The notes below the pieces were generated by a model. It worked only from the letters and a program-made list of their open reading frames with translations. It searched no databases and was not told the DNA's origin. Both the position numbers and the translations under genes were made by a program. From positions 1-64,000 of the forward strand of contig JBHJHE010000005.1 in assembly GCA_050331095.1 (NCBI GenBank): DNA of 64,000 bases, given 5' to 3'. The DNA comes from MED-G105 sp050331095. GTDB taxonomy: Bacteria > Pseudomonadota > Alphaproteobacteria > Caulobacterales > Parvularculaceae. Position 1 is the stretch's first letter. Each line of letters starts with the position of its first letter. Below, one piece after another: positions 9,606-17,716 of the stretch.

Positions 9606-10864
9606 CGCGCCGCGACGTTTTCTCCCCGAGCCGGCTCGACCGGTCGGCGCTCGCCGGCTGGTGGTGGTCCGTGGACCGCGTGACGCTCGGCCTCGTCGCG
9701 GCGATCGCGGCGATCGGCTTCGTCCTCGTCCTCGCCGCGGGCCCGGGCGCTGCGGCGCGCCTCGGCATAGAGGCGAGCTTCTATTTTCCGTTGCGCCAGG
9801 TCCTGTTCCTCGTCCCCGCGGCGGCGGTGCTGATCGGCGCCTCCATGATGACACCCTTGCAGGCCCGCCGCGCCGGCGCGTTGATCTTCGCCGGCGCGCT
9901 CGGGGCGTGCGTCCTCGCGCTTATCGCCGCCCCTGAGATCAACGGCGCCAAACGGTGGCTGCCGCTCGGCGGCTTCGCCCTTCAGCCCTCGGAGTTGTTG
10001 AAGCCCGGCTTCATCGTCGTCGCCGCGTGGATGATCGCCGAGGGCGCCCGCGACCCGAAGTTCCCGGGCGCGCCGATCGCCATGGGGCTCTTCGCTGCGT
10101 CTCTGGCGCTCCTCGTGGCGCAGCCGGACTATGGCCAGGCCGCGCTTCTGACCGCGGTGTGGATGGTGATGTTCTTCATCGCTGGTTGGAGCGTTATCTG
10201 GCTCGCGGGGCTCGCGGCGTCAGGCGTCGCGGTTCTGGGTCTTGGCTATTTCTTCTCCGCCCACGTCGCCGACCGCGTCGACGGATTTTTCGCCGCCGAC
10301 TGTTCGACGCATGACGGTTTCCAGGCGCACTACCAGGTTTGTATGGCGAGCGACGCCATCGCCACGGGCGGACTCGCGGGGCGTAATCTCGAAGGTGGGG
10401 AGGTGAAGCTGTTGCTGCCGGACTCCCACGCCGACTTCATTTTCGCGGTCGCTGGCGAGCAATACGGCTTTTTCTTTTGTCTCCTGATCATCGCGCTCTA
10501 CGCCGCCTTCACGGCCCGCGCCTTCACGAAAGCCGCCGCGCAGACGAGCGTCTTCGCCCAGTGCGCCGCCTGCGGCCTCGCCGCGGCGATCGGCCTCCAG
10601 GCGTTCATCAACATGGCCGTGTCGCTGCGCGCGCTCCCTGCGAAGGGGATGACCCTGCCGTTCGTCTCCTATGGCGGCTCTTCCTTGATCGCGTCGGCGC
10701 TCACGGTGGGGCTCATTCTCGCCCTGACGCGCCGGCTCCCGCCGGCCCGCCGCCGCCGGGAGATCATGCCAAGACCGCCGACGGCCAGGCCCCTCTCGTC
10801 GCGCTCGCGGCGGGCGGCACGGGCGGGCACATGTTCCCCGCCGAGGCGCTCGCCCAGGAGTTGA
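9602..10864 (+). CDS. ftsW: Septal peptidoglycan glycosyltransferase FtsW
   Basis: SEDS-family polymerase working with FtsI at the septum. The protein (420 aa, about ten membrane helices) shows GAKRWL, the LKPGFIVVAAW segment, QPDYGQA, the DSHADFIFAVAGEQYG block and GMTLPFVSYGGSS, all SEDS signatures. ATG9602 overlaps the murD stop. The natural C-terminus is probably soon after LALTRRLPPARRRRE; the last ~36 residues in this frame (basic, low complexity, ending PPRRSPRS) run over the beginning of murG and look like the wrong-frame part of it. See murG for the frame problem at this junction. Confidence 0.93.
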   Translation: MTRRDVFSPSRLDRSALAGWWWSVDRVTLGLVAAIAAIGFVLVLAAGPGAAARLGIEASFYFPLRQVLFLVPAAAVLIGASMMTPLQARRAGALIFAGALGACVLALIAAPEINGAKRWLPLGGFALQPSELLKPGFIVVAAWMIAEGARDPKFPGAPIAMGLFAASLALLVAQPDYGQAALLTAVWMVMFFIAGWSVIWLAGLAASGVAVLGLGYFFSAHVADRVDGFFAADCSTHDGFQAHYQVCMASDAIATGGLAGRNLEGGEVKLLLPDSHADFIFAVAGEQYGFFFCLLIIALYAAFTARAFTKAAAQTSVFAQCAACGLAAAIGLQAFINMAVSLRALPAKGMTLPFVSYGGSSLIASALTVGLILALTRRLPPARRRREIMPRPPTARPLSSRSRRAARAGTCSPPRRSPRS

Positions 10865-11895
10865 AGCGCCGTGGCCGGCGCGTGCTGCTAGCGACCGATG
10901 CGCGTGGCGCGCGGTTCGCGGACGGTTTCCCCGCAGACGCGCGCTTTGAAATCTCCGCGGCGACGACGAGCCTTGGCGGGCCGGCCGCCAAGGCGCGGGC
11001 GGCGGTCGCCATCGCCCGCGGGCTCGCGACTGCGATGATGCAGTTCCGTCGCCGCAAGGTCGACGCCGCCGTCGGTTTCGGCGGATATCCGTCCCTGCCT
11101 GCGATGAAGGCGGCGGCGTTCATGCGCGTCCCTTACGGGATCCACGAACAAAACAGCGTCCTCGGACGGTCGAACCGCGCGCTCGCCGGCGACGCGGCGT
11201 TCGTCGCCCACGCGTTCCCGACGCTGACGCGCGCGCCGAAATCGATCCGCCGCCGGCTCGAAGTGGGCAATCCCGTGCGCGACGCGGTCGCCGCGCTCGC
11301 CGGCGCGCCATTTGAAAACCCGGCGGGCGGAGAAATCCGCATCCTTGTCTTCGGGGGCAGCCAGGGCGCGTCGTTGTTCTCCAAAGTCGCGCCGGCGGCT
11401 ATCGCGTCCTTGCCGAAAGCGCTCCGGGCGCGACTCAACGTCGTCCAGCAGGCGCGCGACGAGGACCGGGACGGGGTCGCGCGCGTCTACGCCGAGGCTG
11501 GCGTCAACGTCGAGATCGCGCCCTTCTTCAAAGACCTCCCGAGGCGGATGGCCCGCGCGCACCTCGTCATTGCGCGCAGCGGCGCGTCCAGCGTCACCGA
11601 GCTTGCGACGATCGGCCGACCGTCGATCCTCGTCCCCCTCGGCATCGCCATGGACGACCACCAGACGGCGAACGCCAAAACCCTTGCCGACGCCGGCGCC
11701 GCGACGATCGTCGCGGAAAAAGACTTCAACGCCGACGCCCTCGGCGCGGCGCTCTCCCGGCTCTTGAGCGATCCGGCGAGCCTCGCGACGATGGCCGCGC
11801 GCGCCCGCGGGCGGGTCAAAGCGGACGCCGCGCGCGCGCTCGCGGACCTCGTCGACGAGTTATTGGCGCAGGCGCGCGGGAGGCGCGCAGCATGA
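10771..11895 (+). CDS. murG: UDP-GlcNAc:undecaprenyl-PP-MurNAc-pentapeptide transferase MurG; start unresolved
   Basis: Peripheral membrane GT28 enzyme that makes lipid II. The protein is intact from AAGGTGGHMFPA onward: GFGGYPSLP, HEQNSVLGRSNR, GNPVRDAV, FGGSQGASLFS and RSGASSVTELATIGRPSILVPL are all present. No ATG, GTG or TTG lies in frame close enough upstream. The expected start ATG10766 is in the ftsW frame, and one extra base right after it would give M-x-K-T-A-D-G leading into the GGTGGH loop. The next in-frame candidates are GTG10561 and ATG10477 (deep inside ftsW) or ATG10831 (which deletes the glycine loop). Coordinates therefore mark the homologous part, not a proven start. The stop overlaps the murC ATG. 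Confidence 0.88.
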   Translation, partial: KTADGQAPLVALAAGGTGGHMFPAEALAQELKRRGRRVLLATDARGARFADGFPADARFEISAATTSLGGPAAKARAAVAIARGLATAMMQFRRRKVDAAVGFGGYPSLPAMKAAAFMRVPYGIHEQNSVLGRSNRALAGDAAFVAHAFPTLTRAPKSIRRRLEVGNPVRDAVAALAGAPFENPAGGEIRILVFGGSQGASLFSKVAPAAIASLPKALRARLNVVQQARDEDRDGVARVYAEAGVNVEIAPFFKDLPRRMARAHLVIARSGASSVTELATIGRPSILVPLGIAMDDHQTANAKTLADAGAATIVAEKDFNADALGAALSRLLSDPASLATMAARARGRVKADAARALADLVDELLAQARGRRAA

Positions 11896-13367
11896 GCGGA
11901 TCGTCCGAGAACGCCTCAATCCCCACCGGCGCGGCGGCGCGCACGCCGTTCGACGTGGGCGTCGTCCATTTCGTCGGGATCGGCGGGATCGGCATGTCCG
12001 GCGTCGCCGAAGTCATGCGCAATCTCGGTTACAAAGTCCGCGGCTCCGACATCGCGGAGGGCGCCGCCGTGGAGCGCTTGCGCTCGCTAGGGATCGACGT
12101 CGTCGTCGGCCACGCGCCGGAGAACGTCGTCGGCGCTGAGGCCGTGGTCGTCTCCACCGCGATCAAGCGCGACAATCCCGAGGTGCTGGCGGCCCGCGCG
12201 CGCCATATTCCGGTCGTGCGCCGGGCGGACATGCTCGCCGAACTCATGCGTCTCAAATGGACCGTCTCCGTCGCCGGCACCCACGGCAAGACGACGACGA
12301 CGACGATGATCGCGGCCCTTCTCGACGAGGCGAGCCAGGATCCGACGGTGATCAATGGAGGCATCATCAACGCCTACGGCGCGAACGCGCGCCTCGGCCA
12401 GGGCGACTGGATGGTCGTGGAGGCGGACGAGAGCGACGGCTCTTTCCTCCGCCTGCCGACGACTGTCGCCGTGGTCACCAATATCGACCCGGAGCATCTC
12501 GACCATTGGGGCGATTTTGAAGCCCTGCGCGCCGCGTTCGACGCCTTTGTCGAGAACACGCCGTTCTACGGCTTCGGCGTCGTCTGCCTTGATCATCCGG
12601 AGGTGCAGGCGCTCGTCGGGCGCGTTACCGACCGGCGGCTCATCACCTATGGCGCCAACCCCCAGGCCGACGTGCGCGCGGAGAACATCCTTTTCGAGGG
12701 CGGCGGCGCAAAGTTCGACATCGTCTTCCGGGAGCGGAACGCGGCCGGCCTTAACGAGGAGGTCCACCGCCTCGAAGAAGTGAAGATGCCGATGCCCGGC
12801 GTCCACAACGTCCTGAACGCGCTCGCTGCAGCGGCCGTGGCGCGCCGCGTCGGCGCGAGCGACGACGCGATCAAAAACGGCTTCGCGAAGTTCGCCGGCG
12901 TCAAACGCCGCTTCACCAGGACCGGCGTCTGGAACGGCGTGCCCGTCATCGACGATTACGGCCACCACCCGGTGGAGATCGCCGCGGTCCTCCGCGCGGC
13001 GCGGAACGTCTGCAGCGGGAGGATCGTCGCCGTCGTCCAACCCCACCGATACACCCGGGTGCAGAACCTTTTCGACGCTTTTTGCGGCTGTATGAACGAG
13101 GCGGACGTCGCGATCATCACGGACGTGTACGCCGCTGGCGAAACGCCGATCGAGGGGGTCGACCGTGACGCCCTCGTCGCCGGCGTCGCCGAACACGGCC
13201 ACCGCGACGCCCGCGCGCTCGCAAGCTTCGACGACCTGCCGCGCGTCATCGCCGAGACCGTGGAGCCCGGCGACATCGTCGTCTGTCTCGGCGCCGGCGA
13301 CGTGACGAAACACGCTCACGCCCTGCCTGAAGCGCTGGAGGCGCTCGGGGCGCCGCGCAAGACGTGA
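11892..13367 (+). CDS. murC: UDP-N-acetylmuramate:L-alanine ligase MurC
   Basis: Mur ligase that adds L-alanine to UDP-MurNAc, the first peptide step. The 491-aa protein has VHFVGIGGIGMSG near residue 25 (UDP-MurNAc site), the ATP loop GTHGKTTTT (129-137), EADESDGSF, TNIDPEHLDHWG, the DDYGHHPVEI block and PHRYTRV. The start overlaps the murG stop (ATGA) and the stop overlaps the murB GTG. A 410-codon open frame on the opposite strand is a GC-driven shadow. Confidence 0.97.
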   Translation: MSGSSENASIPTGAAARTPFDVGVVHFVGIGGIGMSGVAEVMRNLGYKVRGSDIAEGAAVERLRSLGIDVVVGHAPENVVGAEAVVVSTAIKRDNPEVLAARARHIPVVRRADMLAELMRLKWTVSVAGTHGKTTTTTMIAALLDEASQDPTVINGGIINAYGANARLGQGDWMVVEADESDGSFLRLPTTVAVVTNIDPEHLDHWGDFEALRAAFDAFVENTPFYGFGVVCLDHPEVQALVGRVTDRRLITYGANPQADVRAENILFEGGGAKFDIVFRERNAAGLNEEVHRLEEVKMPMPGVHNVLNALAAAAVARRVGASDDAIKNGFAKFAGVKRRFTRTGVWNGVPVIDDYGHHPVEIAAVLRAARNVCSGRIVAVVQPHRYTRVQNLFDAFCGCMNEADVAIITDVYAAGETPIEGVDRDALVAGVAEHGHRDARALASFDDLPRVIAETVEPGDIVVCLGAGDVTKHAHALPEALEALGAPRKT

Positions 13368-14299
13368 CCGCCCGGTTGCGCGCCGCCGATCTGCCGGCCG
13401 TCCGCGGGCGGTTGATCGACGACGCCGACATGTCGGCGCTCACTTGGCTGCGAGTCGGCGGCCCGGCCGACGTCCTCTTTTCGCCCGCCGACGAGGACGA
13501 TCTCGCCCGCTTCCTCGCCGAGACGCCTGCCGACGTTCCGGTCCATATCGTCGGCGTCGGCTCCAACCTCCTTGTGCGCGACGGCGGCGTGCGCGGCGTC
13601 GTCGTGCGCCTCGGCGCGCCCTTCGCCGAGACTGCGGTCGACGGTCTTGACGTTCGCGCCGGCGCCGCCGCCCTCGACGCGCACGTCGCCAAGGCCGCGG
13701 CGCGCGCCGGCGTCGCCGGCCTTGAGTTCTATCGCGGCGTGCCCGGAACGATCGGCGGCGCGTTGCGCATGAACGCCGGCGCCTATGGCGGCGAGACCAA
13801 GGACGTTCTCGTCGACTGCGTTGCGATCGACAGAGCCGGCGCCCGGCGCACGCTGACGAACGCGGAGATGGGCTTCTCCTATCGCCACGCGGCCGCGCCG
13901 GCGGATCTTGTTTTTACGCAGGCGCGCTTCCGCGGCCGCCCTGGCGAGCCCGCCGAGATCGACGCGCGCATGGCGGAGATTATGGCGAAGCGCGAGGCGA
14001 GCCAGCCGATCCGCGAGCGCACGGGCGGTTCGACCTTCGCCAACCCCGACCCGGCGCAATCGGGCGGACTTGGCGCATGGGCGTTGATCGACAAGATTGG
14101 CGGGCGCGGGCGCGTCGTGGGCGACGCGCAAGTTTCCGAGCGCCACTGCAACTTCATGATCAATCGCGGGCGCGCCACAGCGGCCGATCTTGAAAACCTT
14201 ATCGAAAGCCTTCGCGCCGACGTTTTGGACGAAACCGGCGTCGCCCTGCGTTGGGAGATCCAGCGCATTGGCGAGACCGAAAGCGGCGAGGGCGCATGA
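13364..14299 (+). CDS. murB: UDP-N-acetylenolpyruvoylglucosamine reductase MurB
   Basis: FAD- and NADPH-dependent reductase completing UDP-MurNAc synthesis. The 311-aa type I enzyme shows the FAD loop GVGSNLLVRDGGVRGVVVRL, YRGVPGTIGGALRMNAGAYGGE, the GSTFANPDP segment with the catalytic serine region, and VSERHCNFMINRG. GTG13364 overlaps the murC TGA. Position between murC and ddl matches the standard alphaproteobacterial order. Confidence 0.96.
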   Translation: MTARLRAADLPAVRGRLIDDADMSALTWLRVGGPADVLFSPADEDDLARFLAETPADVPVHIVGVGSNLLVRDGGVRGVVVRLGAPFAETAVDGLDVRAGAAALDAHVAKAAARAGVAGLEFYRGVPGTIGGALRMNAGAYGGETKDVLVDCVAIDRAGARRTLTNAEMGFSYRHAAAPADLVFTQARFRGRPGEPAEIDARMAEIMAKREASQPIRERTGGSTFANPDPAQSGGLGAWALIDKIGGRGRVVGDAQVSERHCNFMINRGRATAADLENLIESLRADVLDETGVALRWEIQRIGETESGEGA

Positions 14300-15216
14300 C
14301 CAACAGTCGAGTGGCGGTCTTGAAAGGCGGCTGGTCGCCGGAGCGCGAGGTGTCGCTGAACTCAGGAGCGGCGGCCGGCGCGGCCTTGCGAAGCGCCGGT
14401 TACGACGTCGTCGAAATCGACGCCGGCCGCGACCTCGCCGCCCAGCTCGCGAGCGCGGCGCCAGACGTCGTCTTCAACGCCCTCCATGGTCAGTGGGGGG
14501 AGGACGGCTGCGTGCAGGGCCTCCTTGAGGTGATGGGCCTGCCTTACACCCACTCCGGCGTCCTCGCTTCGTCCCTCGCCATGGACAAGCAGCGCGCGAA
14601 GGCGGTGTTCGAACAATTCGGCATCGCTGCGCCCTTCGGCAAGATCGTCACGCGCGAGGAGGCCGCCCGCGGCGACGTCATGGCGCGGCCTTACGTCGTG
14701 AAGCCGAACGCCCAGGGCTCGTCGGTTGGCGTTCATATCATCCGCGAAGGCGACAACCGGCCTTTGTGGCGGCTCCTCGCGGCCGACGCCACGCTCGGCG
14801 AGGAGGCGCTTGTCGAAACCTACGTGCCCGGCCGCGAGCTCACTGTCGCCGTTCTCGGCGACCGGCCGCTCTGCGTCACCGAGATCACGACCTCCCTCGA
14901 ATTCTATGACTACGAAGCGAAGTACGCCGACGGCGGATCGCGCCATGTCTTGCCGGCTGACGTATCCGACGACGTCGCCGCGCGGTGTCTCGACGTGGCG
15001 CTCAAGGCGCATAACGCCCTTGGCTGCCGCGGCCTGTCGCGCGCCGATTTCCGCTATGATCCCGACGCGGACGGCGAGACCCTTTATTGTCTTGAAGTGA
15101 ACACCCAGCCTGGCTTAACGGCGACGTCGCTGGCGCCGGAGCAGGCCGCTTACGTCGGGATAGACTTTCCAGCGCTCTGTTCGTGGATCGTGGAGGCCGC
15201 GTCGTGCCAAAGGTGA
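14296..15216 (+). CDS. ddl: D-alanine:D-alanine ligase
   Basis: ATP-grasp ligase making the D-Ala-D-Ala dipeptide used by MurF. The 306-aa protein begins TNSRVAVLKGGWSPEREVSL and contains NALHGQWGEDG, the YTHSGVLASSLAMDK segment, KPNAQGSSVGV, the LSRADFRYD block and EVNTQPGLTATS, the metal- and substrate-binding C-terminal motif. ATG14296 overlaps the murB stop. An upstream in-frame ATG at 14251 lies inside murB and is not needed. Confidence 0.96.
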   Translation: MTNSRVAVLKGGWSPEREVSLNSGAAAGAALRSAGYDVVEIDAGRDLAAQLASAAPDVVFNALHGQWGEDGCVQGLLEVMGLPYTHSGVLASSLAMDKQRAKAVFEQFGIAAPFGKIVTREEAARGDVMARPYVVKPNAQGSSVGVHIIREGDNRPLWRLLAADATLGEEALVETYVPGRELTVAVLGDRPLCVTEITTSLEFYDYEAKYADGGSRHVLPADVSDDVAARCLDVALKAHNALGCRGLSRADFRYDPDADGETLYCLEVNTQPGLTATSLAPEQAAYVGIDFPALCSWIVEAASCQR

Positions 15217-16094
15217 AGGGCCGGCGAACGAAGCAAAAAGCCCCGCGCGGCGGGCGGAGAGGGGCGCGCCGTAAGGCGGCGCGCTCGCCGTTCGATCCTG
15301 TTCGGCGGTTTTTCGCGTTTCTTGAAACATACGCCCTCGCCGGGGCGGCGGGCGCCGTCGTGCTGATCGGGACGGCGGTCCTCGTCCTCGCGGCGGGCGG
15401 TTATGTGACCCCCGTCTTCGAACGGCTTTCTGCGCAGGCGACGGCCGCTGTCGACGCTGCGACGCGAAACGCTGGCTTCGAGGTCCGGCGCGTCACCTTG
15501 CGCGGCGGACACCAAACGGCGCACCAGGAAATTCTGGACGCGCTCGACGCGCCGATCGGCGCGTCTTTGTTCGCGATCGATCTGGGCGCCGCGCGCGCCC
15601 GCGTCGAGGCGCTCGGCTGGGTGCGCGCGGCCTCGGTCTCGCGCCTGTGGCCCGACGCGATCCACGTGTCGATACGCGAGCGCCGCCCGGCGGCGGTCTG
15701 GCAGCTCGACGGCGATTTGACGCTTATCGACGCCGCCGGCGCGCCGATCCGCCCGGTGAACGCCTACGAATACTCCTACTTGCCCATGATCGTCGGCGTC
15801 GGCGCGCCTGACGCCGCGGCCGGCGTCCTCGAGGCGCTGAACGGGGCGCCCGCGGTCGCCGAGCGCGCGACGGCGCTTGTGCGGGTTGGCGAGCGGCGCT
15901 GGAACGTCCGACTTAAAGGCGGCGTCGATCTGAAACTGCCGAGCGAGAACTACGCCGCCGCTCTCGCCGAGGTCGATCTTCTGCAAGCGGATGGACACCT
16001 CCTCGATGGCGCCGTTTGCGATCTCGATTTCCGCGATCCGGAAAGGGTCGTGGTGCGCCCGTGCGTCGCGGACGATCCGCGCGCCGCGCTTTAA
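15204..16094 (+). CDS. ftsQ: Cell division protein FtsQ
   Basis: Bitopic divisome protein that recruits FtsL and FtsB. The 296-aa protein has a very basic cytoplasmic tail (about 45 residues), a single membrane helix (AGAAGAVVLIGTAVLVLAAG), a POTRA domain starting FEVRRVTLRGGHQT, and the FtsQ-type beta domain with GWVRAASVSRLWPDAI and VSIRERRPAAVWQLDG. GTG15204 was chosen because GGAGG lies 7 nt upstream; an earlier GTG at 15183 would add seven residues inside ddl. Confidence 0.92.
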   Translation: MPKVKGRRTKQKAPRGGRRGARRKAARSPFDPVRRFFAFLETYALAGAAGAVVLIGTAVLVLAAGGYVTPVFERLSAQATAAVDAATRNAGFEVRRVTLRGGHQTAHQEILDALDAPIGASLFAIDLGAARARVEALGWVRAASVSRLWPDAIHVSIRERRPAAVWQLDGDLTLIDAAGAPIRPVNAYEYSYLPMIVGVGAPDAAAGVLEALNGAPAVAERATALVRVGERRWNVRLKGGVDLKLPSENYAAALAEVDLLQADGHLLDGAVCDLDFRDPERVVVRPCVADDPRAAL

Positions 16095-16179
16095 TCGTCC
16101 CGCGACGCACGGTATCGCTCGCGTAACGGCCTCGCCCCGGCCTGTCGCGGGGCGTTCGCATCGAAGAAGGAGCCGCGCC

Positions 16180-17505
16180 ATGGCGAAACGTCTGCGCCGC
16201 GCCGGCGACAGAAAACTGATCGCCGCGATCGACGCCGGCGCGTCGAAAGCCGCTTGCGTCATCGCCCGCCTTGAGCCCGTGGGCGACGGCCGCACGGAGG
16301 CTGAGATCGTTGGCGTCGGCCAGTACGGAGCGCCGCGCCGGCCCGTTCGCGGGGGCGCCGCCGGCGCGGCCCAAACCGACGATCACGACGAGACGGAAAC
16401 GGCGATGCGCGCTGCGATCGAATGCGCCGAACGCATGGCCGGCGCGCGCGCCGAGGCGGCTTTCGTCGCCGTGAGCGGACGGTCCTTGCGCTCGCGCCGC
16501 GTCGGCGTCGAAATCGAGACCGTCGGCGGCTGCGTCACAGCCGAAGACGTCGCCGACTGCCTGAAGGCCGGCTGTGACGCGGCTGCGGGAACCGGCGCCG
16601 GCGGCGACGCGGCGCTCGAAGCCGGCGTCATGGCGCTCCACGCCGAACCGATGCGCTTCCTCGTCGACGGCGAGCCCTGCCGCGGGGCGCCCGAAGGGCT
16701 CGCGGGCGACGTTCTCGGCGCCGAGCTTTTGGCCCTCACCGTGCGCGAAAGCGTCGCCGCCAACTGGGAGGCGAGCCTGAACCGCTGCGGCCTGGAGCTC
16801 GAGGCCGTCGTCGCCGCGCCCTATGTCGCCGCCGACGCCATGCTTGTTCCGGACGAAAAAGAACTCGGCGTCGTCTTTCTCGACGTCGGCGCGCGCTCGA
16901 CCAACGTCGCCGTCTTCGAGCGCGGCGCCGTCGTTGGGTGCGGCGCGGTGAAGCTCGGCGGCGAACACGTCACCCGTGACGTGGCGCAGATCTTCGGCGC
17001 GCCTCTTGCCGACGCCGAGCGCATCAAGACGCTCTATGGCGGCGTTATGAGTTCGGCTGGCGACGAGCACCGCCTTATCGACTTTCCGCAGCTCGGCGAC
17101 CCGTCGGAAGTGGCGCGCCATCCGCGCGCGGAACTGTGCGCCGTCGTCGCGCCGCGGTTCGACGAGATCCTCGAACACGCCGGCGTGCTCGCCGATCGGC
17201 TGATCGGCCCGGGCCGCTCGCTGCGTCGCGCGGTGCTGACCGGCGGCGCGAGCCTCACGCTCGGCGCGCGCGAGGCGGCCGAGAGAACCCTTGGCGTCAA
17301 GGCGCGTCTCGGCCGGCCCGCGCGCCTCGCCGGCGCGCCGGAAGCGGCGTCTGCGCCGCAATTCGCCGTCGCTATCGGCGTCGTTCAGTACGCCGCGAAG
17401 CGCCGGCGCGGCGGCGCGCCCTCCACTCCCGCGGTCGCGGCCGCTGCGCATGCGCCGGCGGCGTGGTTCGGGGGCGTCGGCGCCTGGTTGCGGCAGAATT
17501 TCTGA
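16180..17505 (+). CDS. ftsA: Cell division protein FtsA
   Basis: Actin-like ATPase that anchors FtsZ to the membrane. The protein (441 aa) begins with phosphate-1 loop AAIDAGASKAACVIA, has the inserted 1C domain around SGRSLRSRRVGVEIE, the phosphate-2 region VVFLDVGARSTNVAVFE, the adenosine loop LTGGASLTLG, and a C-terminal amphipathic helix ending WFGGVGAWLRQNF, the membrane-targeting sequence. ATG16180 follows AAGAAGGAG. It is 85 nt after ftsQ. Confidence 0.95.
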   Translation: MAKRLRRAGDRKLIAAIDAGASKAACVIARLEPVGDGRTEAEIVGVGQYGAPRRPVRGGAAGAAQTDDHDETETAMRAAIECAERMAGARAEAAFVAVSGRSLRSRRVGVEIETVGGCVTAEDVADCLKAGCDAAAGTGAGGDAALEAGVMALHAEPMRFLVDGEPCRGAPEGLAGDVLGAELLALTVRESVAANWEASLNRCGLELEAVVAAPYVAADAMLVPDEKELGVVFLDVGARSTNVAVFERGAVVGCGAVKLGGEHVTRDVAQIFGAPLADAERIKTLYGGVMSSAGDEHRLIDFPQLGDPSEVARHPRAELCAVVAPRFDEILEHAGVLADRLIGPGRSLRRAVLTGGASLTLGAREAAERTLGVKARLGRPARLAGAPEAASAPQFAVAIGVVQYAAKRRRGGAPSTPAVAAAAHAPAAWFGGVGAWLRQNF

Positions 17506-17624
17506 CGCCGGCGCGCCGCGCGCCAACCCGCTAAAAATCAGTCAAAAAAAGTCCTCCGGCCCCGTCGACAGGCGCTGCGAAGCAATTGAGAAAAAGGTTA
17601 ACGCGTCGGCGGACCGGCGCTGCG

Positions 17625-17639
17625 TTAACCCTTCCTTAA
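17625..17639 (+). promoter_or_regulatory. CtrA-type box upstream of ftsZ
   Basis: The sequence reads TTAA, seven bases (CCCTTCC), TTAA, an exact match to the full CtrA-binding motif TTAA-N7-TTAA known from Caulobacter and relatives. It sits 78 nt before the ftsZ ATG in a 211-nt interval that is visibly AT-richer than its surroundings. Additional TTAA half-sites occur at 17598, 17657 and 17663. In Caulobacter, CtrA represses ftsZ before S phase. The match is seen; binding is inferred. Confidence 0.65.
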
Positions 17640-17716
17640 GGGTTGTGAACGAACGATTAAGGTTAAGGCGACGGCCGCGGGCGCGGCGCCGCAACGAACC
17701 GGAACCGGAGCGATCG

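Noticed and set aside
12087..13319. 410-codon open frame on the minus strand across murC
   Set aside because: murC is complete on the plus strand. Long antisense frames are expected at this GC content, and the translation is rich in Arg, Asp and Val without any motif.
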